NCBI GenBank assembly: GCA_030374765.1
Contig: JARGXX010000003.1
Span: 62,001 to 126,000 of the forward strand
From: Agarophyton chilense
Lineage: Eukaryota > Rhodophyta > Florideophyceae > Gracilariales > Gracilariaceae
Direction: 5' to 3'
DNA length: 64,000 nucleotides
Each line of letters begins with the position of its first letter. Positions within the stretch are counted from its first letter, which is position 1. A program made the translations under genes and the position numbers. The notes beneath the pieces are model-generated. The model was not told the origin of the DNA and made no database searches. It worked only from the letters and a program-made list of their open reading frames with translations. This document shows positions 1 to 12,278 of this stretch, piece after piece.

Positions 1-1511
1 ATATCCTGGGCAACCCTTGGAGGTATTAAGAAGATGCGACCTACAGGTTGAACACCATCTCGGTATACGTCAGAGTCGGGATTGCGACAATCCCAATCGA
101 TACCGTAACGGGCGGCCTCCAGAGCCGGGATGGCAACCAACACGCTCCACTCCGAAAGGGCAATCGACCAAATGAGGTAGTACCGCTCTAGGTTCCGGGA
201 AATCTGACTCCCGAAGTACGCCAAAACTGGCGGAGTGGGCACGCTCAGTGATAACGGAACCTCATAGAACTCCCACCACTCTGGTCGAAGCACGTACCAA
301 TCGCGTCTGTCCTTCGTAGGTTGTGAGAAGTACTAGACGTTTTGAAACATATGCATAACGTGAGTGTAAGAGTTGCGAGTGCGAACGCGACTCTCCGTCG
401 CTGCATCCTCGCCCCACCTACTACGTTCAGCCCAATTGACAGTGGTGAAAGGCAGATTCAGGGAAACAAAGTCAGGTGAAACCGGAACGTAAGTCTCCGG
501 AATAGACGGGTACTGGCACACTTGCACCACCAGTCGACGGAAATAATCCAGCTCCGGTTCGATGCGCACATACGGCAAGTCGCTCGGATATATCGGCGGT
601 ATGAAATACCTCAAAGGTGTATGACGCTGTCGACTCCGGAAACATTCCAGTCGACCCTGACGAGGTTGAGACTCTTGGTCCCTTTTCTTCAAGAGCAAGG
701 GAACGGAGCGAAGGAGCTCGCAGTCCCAACGGGACAAACCCAAGTAGGTATCCAAGTGTGGTCTGGTAAGAGCTGCCGGCAACGACGAACTCCATACCGC
801 CACAGGCCAATCGTGCTTCAACAAGTCATTGTTCGTCACCTGGTCGAAGGTAATACCAAAAGGTCCATACTGACTCGTCGTCCGGTTCGCCGCACCAAAC
901 GCGAGATTGTGAGCCCAATTGGTATGGGTCGTCGAAGGAAGTCCACCACTGCCTTGGTACGGGTCAGCCGGAGTCCCAAGGGAGAACTGAGTCGCAGGGA
1001 CAGGCACACTGCGAAACCCAATGTTGGTAGGCGTTTGCAAAGTCGAGCGAGTCACCCTCTTGGTAATACCACCGCGTCCATGGCCACGAGATGGGCCGCT
1101 ACCTGAAATGGTTGGGAAGGCCGTAGCTGGACCCGACAAACGAGGTGATGACTCGACCTCCACCGCCGCGGTGAACACCAGCGGGCATTCATCCTTCTGA
1201 AGTAGAGCCTCCTCGGTCCGTTCTGAGGAGACGGCCAACGGATCCAGCCTTTCCGGTAGTACTGACACTGCCCTTTCGGGTACAACAGTGGCCGGCGTGC
1301 GGTCGCGAGCGGGTCCAGACCTTTGAGGTATCGTGGAACGGGACCAATCCGACCTTAAAGGCATAACTGCAGCGGTATCAATCCCCTCAGAATCTCCGAC
1401 TTCTTCAACCTCAATGGTAACCGGCATCTCACGTCTCTCGAGCGCTGGTGCTGCTTTTGGGGACAACCCACCCTTTCGAGCCATCGATGACGAAACCACG
1501 ATGCAGCGCAA
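1..1511 (-). CDS. ORF antisense to the left-edge gypsy-type element, partial, one in-frame stop
   Basis: I do not recognise the family. The frame opens at an ATG at 1511, runs 392 codons to a TAG at 333-335, then stays open for another 110 codons to the window edge. The first third is low-complexity and Ser/Pro/Thr/Arg rich with a Gly-rich patch. The rest is rich in Trp, Tyr and Pro. Beyond the stop are the motifs RPEWWEFYEV and TPPVLAYFGS, then a segment with W-S-x-x-L-x-E-W spacing. These match the second antisense ORF (45051-46580), which has PLPWWWSSVEV and LPPVVSYLGS in the same order. The match between two diverged elements argues for a real protein. The stop may be decay or readthrough. 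It has no signal peptide or catalytic motif that I can name. Confidence 0.5.
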
Positions 1512-2269
1512 GGTGCACCGACGTGGTACCGAATGGGTTCGAACGCGTGCGCGGAGGTGGCGCGATTTTGTAATTACCTTAAGGGTAAAACGGAATGCAA
1601 AACCGGAAAAAGGTCGCGTAATTACCGACGGGGCCGCTCAACACCAATAAGGTCTCACAACCGGAAGCTTCCACCACGGACCCAGACCAACATCTCAATG
1701 GTCGTATCGACGCAGGTTCAGGCCCCACCGGCGCCACGAGTCAATCCTTACAAGGTATACGAAACCTGAAAGGTCGGGAAGCCAGGAAACCTTCAGGGAA
1801 AAGCCGGACAGTATGGGTACGGTCGCGACGCCGCCAGTTAAGGGAAGTACTACCTGAAGGGTTTTCGAGCCGTGGGAACGACCAGGCGGGTCGGCGCTGC
1901 GCAGGGACCTAGGAGGGGAATGAAGTTGGAGTAACCGGGAAGGATGCGATACCAACTTGGTTAGACAGTGGTCGATGCGGAAGCAGAATCACAAGCAAGC
2001 AGGGCCACTACCGAAAAGGTGTCCGAGAGCGTGCTAGGTACACTGCATCGCCCTCATGACAGCTCCTACCTGAGTGGTTGTCGCTCAATTCGTGCGCCGA
2101 CGTCGTCGCGCGCCCTCCCCCAACCAATACTGGCGCCGAGTTCTGAACCTGAAGGGATCCAGCGCGGCGCCCAGACACTACTCCGATGCCCGCGCGGCTT
2201 TCGCTCGCTACAACTCTATGGTGTGACGAAGGGAGACACGGGGCGTGCCTCGCGGGTAGGAAGGGGGTC

Positions 2270-2912
2270 TGTCGTATAGTGGCAGAAGCTTTGACATTTG
2301 AGGTTGTCAATATCATACACTGACCTTGTAGGTGATGGATACGAGTAATCATCGGTCATGCAGCTCCGGGCGAGCTACCATCTAGGTGTTGTCAGCCACA
2401 TGTAGTGCTGGCATGTACCCTCTGGTTGAGTAATTGTTAGTGATAGTAATTGTCATCATGCGTTTTTTAGTACAGTAGTTGAGTGGCCACCTGGCACTGT
2501 AGCAAGTGCTGCCCAGGTCTCTGACACTGGGTCAGAGACCGTGCCTTTCTGGCACCTCCCGGGTGATCTGGAGAGTGCAGTCCACTGCATATAGGGAACT
2601 GCACCTCCACCATCCTTATCTGATAAAGGAAGGCATCACTTGGGTCACGACTATACCTTTTGGTTTATTGTTTCTCCACTACCACACAGGCCTTCCCGCG
2701 CGTCGACGCCTACCATCGTTTACCTACACGGTATAGGCTAGTCGGCCTGCCGTTTGCCTCTGCGGGTTTTCAGGGTGCCCTGTTACCATCGAGGTTTACT
2801 ACGTCTACCTTCTAAGGTTGAGCGTCAACACGCTCCCTACCGTTGAGCGTCACTATGCTCCCGAGACAGGACAGTAGCATACCCCAGAGGTGATTGTACT
2901 ACACTGTGTACA
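2270..2912 (+). repeat. Candidate 3' LTR of the left-edge element
   Basis: The segment follows a polypurine-like tract, starts with TG, and contains LTR-like short inverted motifs (for example GTCTCTGACAC followed by GGGTCAGAGAC near 2516-2537). The partner LTR is outside the window, so neither end can be proved. The right end is an estimate. Confidence 0.3.
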
Positions 2913-4399
2913 AACTTTATTGTCAAATAGCCAAGGACATCACGAGCATATGGATTTCTTACCAGCTCAGTAGAAAGGTTGTAGAGAAGAGTGCTTTCTT
3001 TTTGAGATACAATACTGTCAGAGAAAGTTAGGAAAACAAAAAGGAAACGAAGGGAAAAAAAGAAAAAATATAAAAGAAGAAAAACACGGGAAAGCAGTGT
3101 GCATTGACAATTAGCTTCGGTTTGCAGCAACCATCACTGACAACTATTTCTTCTTTGCATGCGCTTCCGCTGCTCGTGGTGCCCGTCAGCGGGCCTTCCA
3201 CATCTCTTATCTTTCCTCTGTGCGACAAGACGTTGCTCGCCAAAACAATTACAAAAATAAAGGATATCCAATAAAAACTCAAAAACTCATGCAAAGTCGT
3301 GCGCTAGTTCCATGCGCCCTGCGCAGCTCAGATTCGGCTGTTACGGCCAAAATACTATACCCAGTCTACATTCGCACATTCTCTCTAAGTTCATAGGCCG
3401 TTCTCGTTCAGAGCTTTCGTCCAATAAGATCGATTTACTTGGGCCGAAGCTCCAGCACGCCCCATGAGACCCAGATCACTTGTTCATATCACGTTTCATG
3501 AGGGAATTTGCAGCAACCAAGCAGATGACCCTTTCACCTTGAGATTGAGATGAGGCGCATATGCGGTTTTCTACGAGGGGTGCCCAAAAGTGCCCGTGGC
3601 TAAATCCACTTTTCGGTTTCCGCTATTTCCGAGCTTCCCAGGAGGTCGCGGTGGCTGTCGATTTAGATTCTCAACAAGGAAGACGGCCGACACGGCCGTT
3701 GATGTTGTTGATTGCAATTCAAAAACATAAAACGCAGAGTCACCTAATTTGGAGAATGTGCTCTATTTTTGTGTACATAATTTGGTTCTGTTCTGTACGA
3801 AATCCCCATCAGAGACTGCGTTAAAGCGAACCTAAACACTTTTGTCGTTTCCTTCTTCGCGCTAGCTTTTGAGCTCGATACATATAGGCGCACCGTTTGA
3901 ATGTAGACTTGAATGTCTTTCTTTCCATGTTACAAACACGGTCTGTAAGCAGCATAAACTTGTTCAAACCATCACAAAAGGGTTGAGAATACGTCATGAT
4001 CCAATACACCAACTTTTACTGCCTGTATCCACACCAACGTTTTCTTTCGTTTCTCTGGTGCCAATTCAAAAGAACTCAGTTCATCTTCCGCAGTCAACAC
4101 AAAACCAAACTGTCCTGTTGCTATCCAAAATTCGCCTTTCAAAGTGGCAGCATACATTTCCAACCAAACCACGGATGGCAGAAATAACATGTTAGCCCGT
4201 ACAGCCTACTTTCTCATAAATGCCAACAAGAACGAGAACTCCTACAAGCTGCTGCCTTGCCTTAAAAAACCATTTTATGCCTTCATGAAGACGTTAAAAG
4301 AACATAAAAGAAAACAGAAAAGCACTTTGACATACAGCTGACAGCTTCGAGTCGCCATTAGAGACGCTGGGTTGAGACGTGCTCCAAAAATGAATCGAA
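2913..4399. other. Intergenic stretch, nothing recognised
   Basis: Only short overlapping open frames occur on both strands, none with a recognisable domain or low-bias composition. A purine-rich A/G tract lies near 3038-3085. No tRNA, LTR or inverted repeat stands out. Confidence 0.4.
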
Positions 4400-5545
4400 A
4401 GGGCCTGAAAACATCCATGTTGTCCTCAGTGTGCCTGAGCGACCTACTGTTCTTTGCAAAGACGACGAAAAATTGATCTGCGATTCGATAAAAAGTTATG
4501 AACGCATGAAAACGCCATTAACTCTAGTAAAATTGTTCGAATTTGTTGAGCAGTACGTTTTCAGACTTTTGTTATCCCGTGGCCAAGAAATCACACGGTC
4601 CTAAAAAAACGGTCGTCCTGCTTAGAACTGGATACAATATTTTCTTCGTTGTCACCCAGATATCTAGTTCAAATCTGTCCAGGTGATCAAAGAGCGTCGA
4701 GTTTGAGACGTAACCAAATTGAATATTAGCGAATACATTGTTGATTGGAATTCTGCGATTGATCGTTTTACCATACGAAGCCCGTGTTGCATATGAAACA
4801 TTGACCAAACAAGAATGAGCTTTTCAAATTTTACTCACCGAAGCATTTGCAAAGCTCTTGGTCAAACATCCAAAAGATTGGTTCAGTCTCTTGTCCGCAC
4901 AAATGGTTCTTTGGACCATGTCACCTTAACGCTCCTTATTTCTGCCGCCGGAGCTTTAACAACCGTCGTTGTCTTTCCGGAAAAGTTAGCCAGATTTCGA
5001 AAGGCAAATGGAATCTACCGTTCTCTTCATGTTTCTTTATATTACTATTATCTGTGTCAATGTGATCCTGTTGGAGTAGACAGAGACATATTTGTAAACT
5101 GGGCTATGAAATTTGTCGCATATTTAGCCCGTTTTCGAAATACAGATAAATTGGTCTTACAATTTTTGATGGTTACTATGCTCATGTATAGCTGAATGGG
5201 TTACTGCTTCTCAAGAAAAATAGGGTGATTGTTTTTGACCTTCATTCTCAAACTGTATTTGTGTCACAACCGTTGAATGTTGGTGTTTTCTTCTCGTTTA
5301 AGTCCCATTTTCAAGCATCTATACATAGAGCTTCTCAACTGAATTCTCTTTTCGAAGCCTTTGAAGTTGGGAATCGCATAAACCAAGCGTATAGTCAATC
5401 AATAACATTGGATAATATAATAAAAGGCTTTCAGATGACGGGAAACTACCTACATGAAAAACAGTTTGCTTCTGTTGAGCCAGTTAGCCGTCTTTTTTTG
5501 GAAGAAAAGGAAAACCAAGCATTGTGGTCATGCCATGGAATTTGA
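4400..5545 (+). pseudogene. Tigger/pogo-like (DDE_1) transposase, decayed
   Basis: One plus-strand frame reads as a DDE_1 transposase with several stops. About 4420-4545 gives an HTH-like segment (KDDEKLICDSIKSYERM). About 4610-4800 gives the CENP-B-type second HTH and linker (NWIQYFLRCHPDI, SVQVIKERRV, DVTKLNISEYIVDW). About 4800-5000 gives the start of the catalytic domain: NIDQTRMSFS carries the first Asp, followed by SAAGALTTVVVFPEKLARFR. Around 5160 a frameshift is needed to continue through a DGYYAH second-Asp region and the PLNVGVFFSFKSHF segment (5225-5545). I count at least five in-frame stops plus that shift, so it is dead. Tigger/pogo elements move by cut and paste through TA target sites. 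I did not find the terminal repeats. Confidence 0.72.
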
Positions 5546-5845
5546 ATCCTAGCGTCTTTTAATTGGTTCAGGAATTCAGAATAAAGCTTTTTTATTGGGT
5601 ATTGGTCACGTGCACAATAGATATTGTCTACCAGGTTAGACATAATCTTCACGATAGTGTTTAGGAGGGTTGTCGTTCCGTGTATAACTATTCGACCGAT
5701 CCTTCTTTACGTCTCCTGTCTTCGCACAACGCTAGGTTGTGGTTTCAGCTTCTATTATAGCGAAAAACCAGTGATTGGGGATAAGAATTCGCTCGGCTAG
5801 AGTACGAAGGTGAGCTAACGTTCGTTGAGAACCCAAATTTCCCAG

Positions 5846-6057
5846 ATTAGATGACGCTGCGTTATCAATTGCATGGTCTTTCGGTCTCCATTGTGTGTGA
5901 CAGGAACCCAAAATATACGTCGAAGTTCAATTGGACCACGTTCATCTCCCTCTTGTTCAGTGCATATGTCAAATGCGCAAGGATAGGACCCTCAACAACT
6001 CGAGATACACTAAATTCCTCTGCATCGCGGCGACGGACTAGAAATCCACTGCCTTGA
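5846..6057 (+). pseudogene. Relic of a gypsy integrase core
   Basis: A short plus-strand frame reads HGLSVSIVCDRNPKYTSKF. This matches the second catalytic Asp region of Ty3/gypsy integrases, usually of the form HGLP-SIVSDRDP-FTS-FW. The expected HPQTDGQ-ER segment with the catalytic Glu is not preserved downstream and no other retroelement domain or LTR is seen nearby. It is a fossil fragment without function. Confidence 0.5.
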
Positions 6058-7241
6058 CAAAAAAGAGGATTGACGCTGAAAGTGTGCCGTGAAGAACTCT
6101 TAATCTCATTTTGGTTCTCAAACGCAGTGGCATTTCGATATCGAAGAAAATCGCCTTCTTCATGCGTTTCTTTACTCGACCTTTACGGATCGTGAGCAGA
6201 GGGGCACACATCGACAAGCTTCGCATGGACAACGTTGGTCACCAAAACAACCGCTGATAACGTTCTTTCCGCAAGGCCCTAGTATAAGCGATGAGGCCTG
6301 GTGAAAGAACCAGGGCGTAACCTCCATCATTATCCGAGAAAGCGTATTTCCTTCGAGAAAACCATTCTGGTGAAACTCTGTTCAGCGGTTCTTTTAGAAT
6401 TCTTCGTTCGAGGGAAAATCCAGGGCAAACAGCGGTCGGATGTTCTTGCGAAAACACGCTCGTGATCTGCTGCTTTCGTGCCGGTCGATGTGGGCTTTTT
6501 GATGACGGACCAACCAGGTCCACAAGGGTAACTAGCAAGCTGAACAATCGCGTTGATGAATTTAACGACATTCTGGGTCTCCAAGAGGCGTCGCCAAGAA
6601 TGGAGAAGATGGCTGAGCTTCATCATGCGTGGAAGAATCATGTGCATATGTTCCAACAGCTCGAGCTTTAACGTATCACACCTTTATACATATGGAAAGT
6701 TCTCGTAACAAAAAAGCTGTTTACGAAGGGTAGTTATCCCTTGCTCTCATTTTCTTACTTCTTCACTGCGAACGGTCAGATTAATTGTGACAACTCTTAC
6801 CCCACGAAACAGTTTAGAAGAAAATGCATCCTTGGCCTTTTCGAAGAGAGAAAGCTTAATTTTCTAAGTAGGCGAAGATTCTAAGCGGTTCGTTTCGACA
6901 AATCTTCTTTGAATCTTATACTGTGGACTGGAAGAACTGACTGCAGCTGTCGTCGCGAAGTGTTCGTCAAAGTATAACAGAAAATGAGTTTGTCACAGGT
7001 TTTCTATCCAGCCCCCCACCCTGCATCTTCATATTTTTTATGAACTTTAATATTCTGTTGATGAATAGAAAGAAAAGAGTATATGAAGAATAGTACTCTA
7101 TCCACATGAAGACCAAGATTTATTGCGACCATCTACAAATCAGACTGCTTGATAATTGGTCCACCAAGATCCATCTCTCATCCCCGCTCTCGCTCTCCTT
7201 GTCTGTCCTTCCAAATTCGGCTATCCATCCGTCTTTGTCTC
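6058..7241. other. Intergenic stretch, nothing recognised
   Basis: Open frames of about 110 codons overlap each other on both strands around 6240-6670, with no domain that I recognise. I see no repeats or RNA genes. Confidence 0.4.
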
Positions 7242-7611
7242 TCTCCATTTGTCCGTCTGTCCGTCTGTGTCTGTCTATCTGCCTGTTTCTATATGTTTGT
7301 CTGTCCTTCCAAATTCGGCTATCCGTTCGTCTCTGTTCGCCTCTGTGCGTGTCTGTCCGTCTATGTCTGTCCGTCTATGTCTGTCCGTCTATGTCTATCT
7401 GTCTATGTCTGTCCGTCTATGTCTGTCCGTCTATGTCTGTCTGTCTATGTCTGTCCGTCTATGTCTGTCTGTCTATGTCTGTCCGTCTATGTCTGTCTGT
7501 CTATGTCTGTCCGTCTATGTCTGTCTGTCTATGTCTGTCCGTCTATGTCTATGTCTGTCTGTCTATGTCTGTCTATGTCTGTCTGTCTTTGTCTGTCTGT
7601 CTTTGTCTGTA
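7242..7611 (+). repeat. Microsatellite/minisatellite of TCTG, TCCG and TCTATG units
   Basis: About 370 bp of tandem TCTG/TCCG tetramers mixed with TCTATG hexamers, mainly as a 12-bp TCTGTCCGTCTA-type motif. All three plus frames stay open because the repeat lacks stops, which produces false ORFs of 155-169 codons made of C, L, S and V. Confidence 0.9.
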
Positions 7612-7615
7612 GTTG

Positions 7616-8161
7616 AAGCGAGGAGGCATGCCACTTTGACTGGTATCCATACTTTTTTAGATTGAGGATGGAGAACATGCGCATTCGTGAATTCAGTGCG
7701 GTTGTACTTCATATTTCCGAATTTTGAGAGGTTCTAGTGATAGCAAAATCAAAAATACTTCAAACTGTTGCTTGGGTTGATTTTCTTATCTATTATCCTA
7801 TCAACCTTTCGATGTTGCAGATGGGCGGAGTTATGTGACTGCTAGAATGGGTGTTTCGAACTGCCCGAGTTCAAACTCACAAGAACCTATGAAGTAGAGA
7901 ATTTCAACAAAAAAGCTGTTAAAACTACGTTGAGTGCAGTGCCAATGAAAAAAAGGATACTCATCACGTTTCTCTCCTATTCCGATTTCCATTGACAATC
8001 ACTTTATGCCGCGTAGAGCTGCCGCTGCAGGGAGAAGGAGAAACCAATCAGGGCTGCATCGCCAAGAATTCGATAGGTAAACATGCAAAAAGAACTAAGA
8101 AATCTCACGAGTTACAGTTTATGATCGCTAAGATATGATACATGACGACAAATACCCACCA
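7616..8161. other. 3' flank of SF3B1, no gene seen
   Basis: About 550 bp between the microsatellite and the SF3B1 stop codon. I see no coding frame or RNA gene. It probably holds the SF3B1 3' untranslated region. Confidence 0.4.
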
Positions 8162-11100
8162 TCAAATGATGAGGAACAACTCGTGCCGCTCGTACCGGTC
8201 AATACCGAACTCATCGTCTGAATTTGCGTCTACATCAGCTGTAGTGAGACTTGGATAGGACGGTACAAGTCCCTCCTGAGCATATATATAAATAACATTG
8301 TATATCCGCCAGTATACTTCTCGCACCTTCTTTGCAGGGTGAAACAGGCCTTGCAGTAGATACATCAGTATCAGCCCAGGACCCAAAGCTACAGCACATC
8401 CCTGTATGGCCGAAATCACAGCATTGATTACATGAGGACTGGTTTCAAATATATTCGGCCAGACATGGTTCAAAAGATGAATAAGGGCATCCTCGAGCCC
8501 GAGTCCACGAACACCGAGGGCTAGATGTCCGACCGCTGTGCAAGCTGTCTGTCTATGTACAAGATCACGATCTATCAAAGCGTCTTCCAGTACTGGAGTA
8601 ACAGCGTAGATATAGTCACCGGCCATTTCTCGAATGTATTGGAAGAGAAAGGATAACGACTTCAAGATTCCATTCTGTACATGTAACTCCGGAATTCGAT
8701 ACTCGTTCATCATCGATGGAAGTACAGTATAGGGTTGACATGTTTCTGCAACAATAGCAATTGCTACTGTGGTGCAAACACGTTGAGTTCGTTCCTGAAC
8801 TTTGAGATTGTTCAATAAGGTCGTAAGTACATTGCTTGGTCCAATAGCTTTCGCAATGTATCCAAATGTTGCGACTGCTGACTTCCTGATAGCCTTTATA
8901 GGTGCCTTAAGAAGCTCTAGAAGTTCAAAGCATATCCTCATCCATTCCTTTGGGGAGACGAAATGGGCTCCCTTATTAGCAATTTTACCAACCAGAATGA
9001 TACAATTCTCTTGAACCTTTTCGTGCCTGTTCTTCAAAATCGGAGTAAGCCGCGGCAAAAGCTCGTTTATCGGTGGTTGCATATCGTTGATTCCAATTAC
9101 TTCAACTATCGACTTCATTGCACGGAGAATTGATCCCAATACGTCGGGGAATTCTTCACCTAGGTACTCGAATAGGACAGTACCCATGTGACCCATTAAT
9201 GCATCCTCGTTGCAAGTCTTCATGACTGAAGCAATGTTGCTAATTAGATCTGCTGCATTCTCTCGAATCTTGGCACTCTTGTTGTTCAACCTCCATTTGA
9301 CGATACCCACAATCTGCTGAAGATATGGCTTTGCTCTGAGGCCCAGTTTTTGAATAACGACGGACAGGGCTCGCAGTGCACTTCCGAAGTCATTATAGTT
9401 TCCTTGGGCTTGAAAAGCAAAAAGCAAACCATCAATAAGGCGGGCCTCTAAGGCACCGTTCACTCCGGATAAACCTAGTCTGTCTGTAACGTTTTCAACG
9501 GTTTCGAGGACCATGCGCCTATATGGATCTGATTCATCTTTCAAATCTCCAACAAGACGACCGAGAACATCAGATACTCCAATTTTCATTGCTATCTGCA
9601 AAGTTGTGTCGACGACAGCGCGGAAATTTCGTCGATCAAGGGCCATTCGACGAATCCAGAAACAGCGAAAGTATTCGGGGGCAACATCTTCTCTGACATA
9701 TTTCGGCTCAACTCCAGAACACGATACGCATTGCATGACAACTTTGAGAACAACTGTTTTCATTTCTTCATCCGGGGACTTGAACTCTCGAATCAAGATA
9801 GGATTTACGTCCTTAGCCACTTCATTCGCTTCCTTCGGCTCCATAAGTGGTACCATGAACCCAATAGCTTTCAAGAATGCAGCCAACGTTTTCCCTCTGT
9901 GTAATAGAATACCGCTCCACAAGGGCTCCAGCACAGATTCGAAGGACTCAATCCCATACGGGGCCGATGCCTCCGCAAGATTCGCGAGTGCATGAGCTGT
10001 GATAAGTCTAACCTTTCCTTGTTCATCCTGCAGAGCATTTTGAATAATTTCCACTAGCTCCTTCAAATGCGGAAGCACTGCTACACCCATTAGAATCGCT
10101 ATTTGCTGCACGGTCTTGATTCCAGTATGGCGTGCTTCCCAGGACTTCTTACTTCCACAGACAGCTTTCAGGAAGGGAAGCATCGAGATGATACCAAGAG
10201 CGGAAGTAACAACAGCAAAAGCTCGTGCGGTAGTGTTCCGCACGAATTCGTCTTGGTGATCGATATCTGGTCGCATGGTAGATATCATTGTAGGCAACCC
10301 GGCGGCTTTAGCAAGGTTGGATATAATCTCCCTTCCTTCAACTCGTGCATAATAGTCTTCGTCGATGAGCATGGGTTCAATAACTACCAGTATATGACGG
10401 ACATGAGGTCGGACTAGATCGCGAAGCCTGTGCAGTATACGGTCAATTACTTTCACGTAAAGATGTCTCTCTTGATGTTCAAGGGTTGGTGACATAAGAA
10501 GTGGCAAGATTTGTTTCAGCAGAGGTTCTGCTCCAAACTCACGAGCCTTTTCCGATATTTGTCGCATAGCTACTTTTCTCACATTTGGCGACCCATTCTT
10601 AATCTTTAATAGCAATCGCATAATCTTCCGTTCCACCTGTTCCGAAGGCGGAAGATCTTCATCGTTGGAATTCTTATCTAAAACCTTCGCAAAATTCTTG
10701 TAATCCTCAGGTTTCATTTCAATGCTCTTCAGCGCATCCGGTAGTTCTACCGGAATCCCGAAGGTATCTCGAGCCACGCCGTTTTCAATTGGAAGATTGT
10801 ACAAAGGTGTCTGAGGAGCAGCAGGTGTCTTCATAAGCAATCGAGCCGGAGTTTGTACCGGTTTGTATGAATCTGGGGGTTCAAGGATGGTATACCCTAC
10901 AGAAGGCAACAGTTCGTCTAAGTCCTGATCTGTGAGGGGCCGGTTTCGCACTTCAATATCTGTCTGATATCGAGATAGGCTGGCGCCATCTAAAGGAGTA
11001 GAGCCAGACTGTAGAAATGGCGTGCTTCGAGATGCTGAACCCGTTCCAAAGATCGGTGTAGCACCTGCAACGGAAGCTGCTTGTACCAAGGGCGTTTCAT

Positions 11101-11911
11101 CCCACCGGGATTTCTTGGTTACTTGTGACACTGATAAGCTACTAGGTGTAGCATCCCACCTCGAAGAACGAGAGGTGACTTTTGATTTTGGTATGGGAGC
11201 ATCCCATCTTGTTTGCGTCGGATTTTGTGTTGGAAATGGCGAATTTGGGAGCGATTGCGGAGCTGAAGGTGGCAGTGTGTCTGGCACCGGAATCGCATTT
11301 GGGGGCATGAGCAAATCATCCGCAGTAGTTTGAGTAACAGTTGTCAAATTGTCGGCAACGACATCCCATCGTCGCCGGCGCTTTGGCCGAATTGGAGGAG
11401 CTGTATCCGAATTGATCGCGCTTGGGCGCGGAGGACGATTCCCGGTGACTGGCGCTTCAGCTTTTCCGGCAGAATGCTTCTCGGTAGAAACCGCCGGCTT
11501 CTCAGCATTTGCCTCAAGCTCCGCTCTAATGGGAGAAAGGATTCGTTTCCGACCACGAGCGAGGTACGAATTCTGTTGTTCGACGATCGTCTTTGGCATA
11601 TACGGCTTAAACGGGTCTTGAGGGTTCAACTTTTCAGAAGCTGCCTCGGCTTCAGTTATAAGGAATTTGGGTGCATTAATACTGGGTGCTTTCGTTTTCT
11701 TCGAAGCTAAAAAAGCTGCTTTCAACTCATTTTCCTCCTGGACGTGTTCAACCTCCGCAGGATTTATAGACGGAGCGTACCCCTTGCGATTTCGAAGCGA
11801 CCTGGAAGAGTCGTAAATGTCTTCATCAAAGCCAGCGGCCTCGGTCCCAAACGCAATCCCAGAAGAGGTCGCTTGCTCTGCTTCATGAGTAGATCTCGGC
11901 ATTGTTATCAA
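8162..11911 (-). CDS. SF3B1: Splicing factor 3B subunit 1 (SF3b155)
   Basis: This is the HEAT-repeat scaffold of the SF3b complex in the U2 snRNP, which clamps the branch-site/U2 duplex in the nucleus. The single exon of 1249 codons is close to the usual length of about 1300. The N-terminal third is disordered and holds four RWD motifs ([33 protein letters not shown]), which in this family are the U2AF-ligand motifs bound by UHM proteins. From about residue 400 to the end lie the HEAT repeats, with near-identical family blocks such as [50 protein letters not shown] and [20 protein letters not shown]. The lysine in DEQGKVR, equivalent to the human hotspot Lys700, is kept. The tail is longer and more acidic than usual (DANSDDEFG). 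A second ATG lies three codons downstream. Confidence 0.97.
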   Translation of the reverse strand: MITMPRSTHEAEQATSSGIAFGTEAAGFDEDIYDSSRSLRNRKGYAPSINPAEVEHVQEENELKAAFLASKKTKAPSINAPKFLITEAEAASEKLNPQDPFKPYMPKTIVEQQNSYLARGRKRILSPIRAELEANAEKPAVSTEKHSAGKAEAPVTGNRPPRPSAINSDTAPPIRPKRRRRWDVVADNLTTVTQTTADDLLMPPNAIPVPDTLPPSAPQSLPNSPFPTQNPTQTRWDAPIPKSKVTSRSSRWDATPSSLSVSQVTKKSRWDETPLVQAASVAGATPIFGTGSASRSTPFLQSGSTPLDGASLSRYQTDIEVRNRPLTDQDLDELLPSVGYTILEPPDSYKPVQTPARLLMKTPAAPQTPLYNLPIENGVARDTFGIPVELPDALKSIEMKPEDYKNFAKVLDKNSNDEDLPPSEQVERKIMRLLLKIKNGSPNVRKVAMRQISEKAREFGAEPLLKQILPLLMSPTLEHQERHLYVKVIDRILHRLRDLVRPHVRHILVVIEPMLIDEDYYARVEGREIISNLAKAAGLPTMISTMRPDIDHQDEFVRNTTARAFAVVTSALGIISMLPFLKAVCGSKKSWEARHTGIKTVQQIAILMGVAVLPHLKELVEIIQNALQDEQGKVRLITAHALANLAEASAPYGIESFESVLEPLWSGILLHRGKTLAAFLKAIGFMVPLMEPKEANEVAKDVNPILIREFKSPDEEMKTVVLKVVMQCVSCSGVEPKYVREDVAPEYFRCFWIRRMALDRRNFRAVVDTTLQIAMKIGVSDVLGRLVGDLKDESDPYRRMVLETVENVTDRLGLSGVNGALEARLIDGLLFAFQAQGNYNDFGSALRALSVVIQKLGLRAKPYLQQIVGIVKWRLNNKSAKIRENAADLISNIASVMKTCNEDALMGHMGTVLFEYLGEEFPDVLGSILRAMKSIVEVIGINDMQPPINELLPRLTPILKNRHEKVQENCIILVGKIANKGAHFVSPKEWMRICFELLELLKAPIKAIRKSAVATFGYIAKAIGPSNVLTTLLNNLKVQERTQRVCTTVAIAIVAETCQPYTVLPSMMNEYRIPELHVQNGILKSLSFLFQYIREMAGDYIYAVTPVLEDALIDRDLVHRQTACTAVGHLALGVRGLGLEDALIHLLNHVWPNIFETSPHVINAVISAIQGCAVALGPGLILMYLLQGLFHPAKKVREVYWRIYNVIYIYAQEGLVPSYPSLTTADVDANSDDEFGIDRYERHELFLII

Positions 11912-12278
11912 AAAAGTCCGAGCGTGTCTCCAACGACAAAGATTTGCCCACCGGGGGTATGGCGCAATCCTACGTAGTAGAGGTTTTCTCGTACTAAGAA
12001 TGGATATGGTTTGCAGGCAAAAATCACTCGTTAATTTTTGTTTTGGCAGTTTTGTTGCCCCACTTCAGTTTCGCCACCAATGAGGTGAAAGTGTCCAATG
12101 GCTGATAGCGGTGTCCAATGATGAACACTGTCCATCTTCCAGCATATCAGCTTTTCTACAGACAGAGGAAGCGCAAGGGTTCCAATCCTCTGCCGTTCAG
12201 CACTAATCCATTATCCCCGATCATAATTGATGGGTTCTTATCACCGGGAGTAGTGAAAGAGATCCACTCGCAACTCCT

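Larger units (their letters stand above)
1..2912 (+). mobile_element. 3' part of a gypsy-type LTR retroelement, cut by the window edge
   Basis: The segment is assigned to a gypsy-type element by comparison with the complete element at 32368-47840. Both have a long ORF on the strand opposite to the element, in the space between pol and the 3' LTR. The two antisense proteins align by eye over their last 100 codons and more weakly upstream. After the antisense ORF comes about 760 bp without a gene, then a purine-rich tract (about 2256-2268) followed by a TG dinucleotide at 2270, which fits a polypurine tract and 3' LTR start. The pol genes and 5' LTR lie outside the window. The right end (about 2912) is an estimate from a possible CA terminus and could be as early as 2879. 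Confidence 0.5.

Noticed and set aside
7106-7665. Three overlapping plus-strand ORFs of 155-169 codons
   Set aside because: They are translations of the TCTG/TCCG/TCTATG microsatellite, which lacks stops in all frames.
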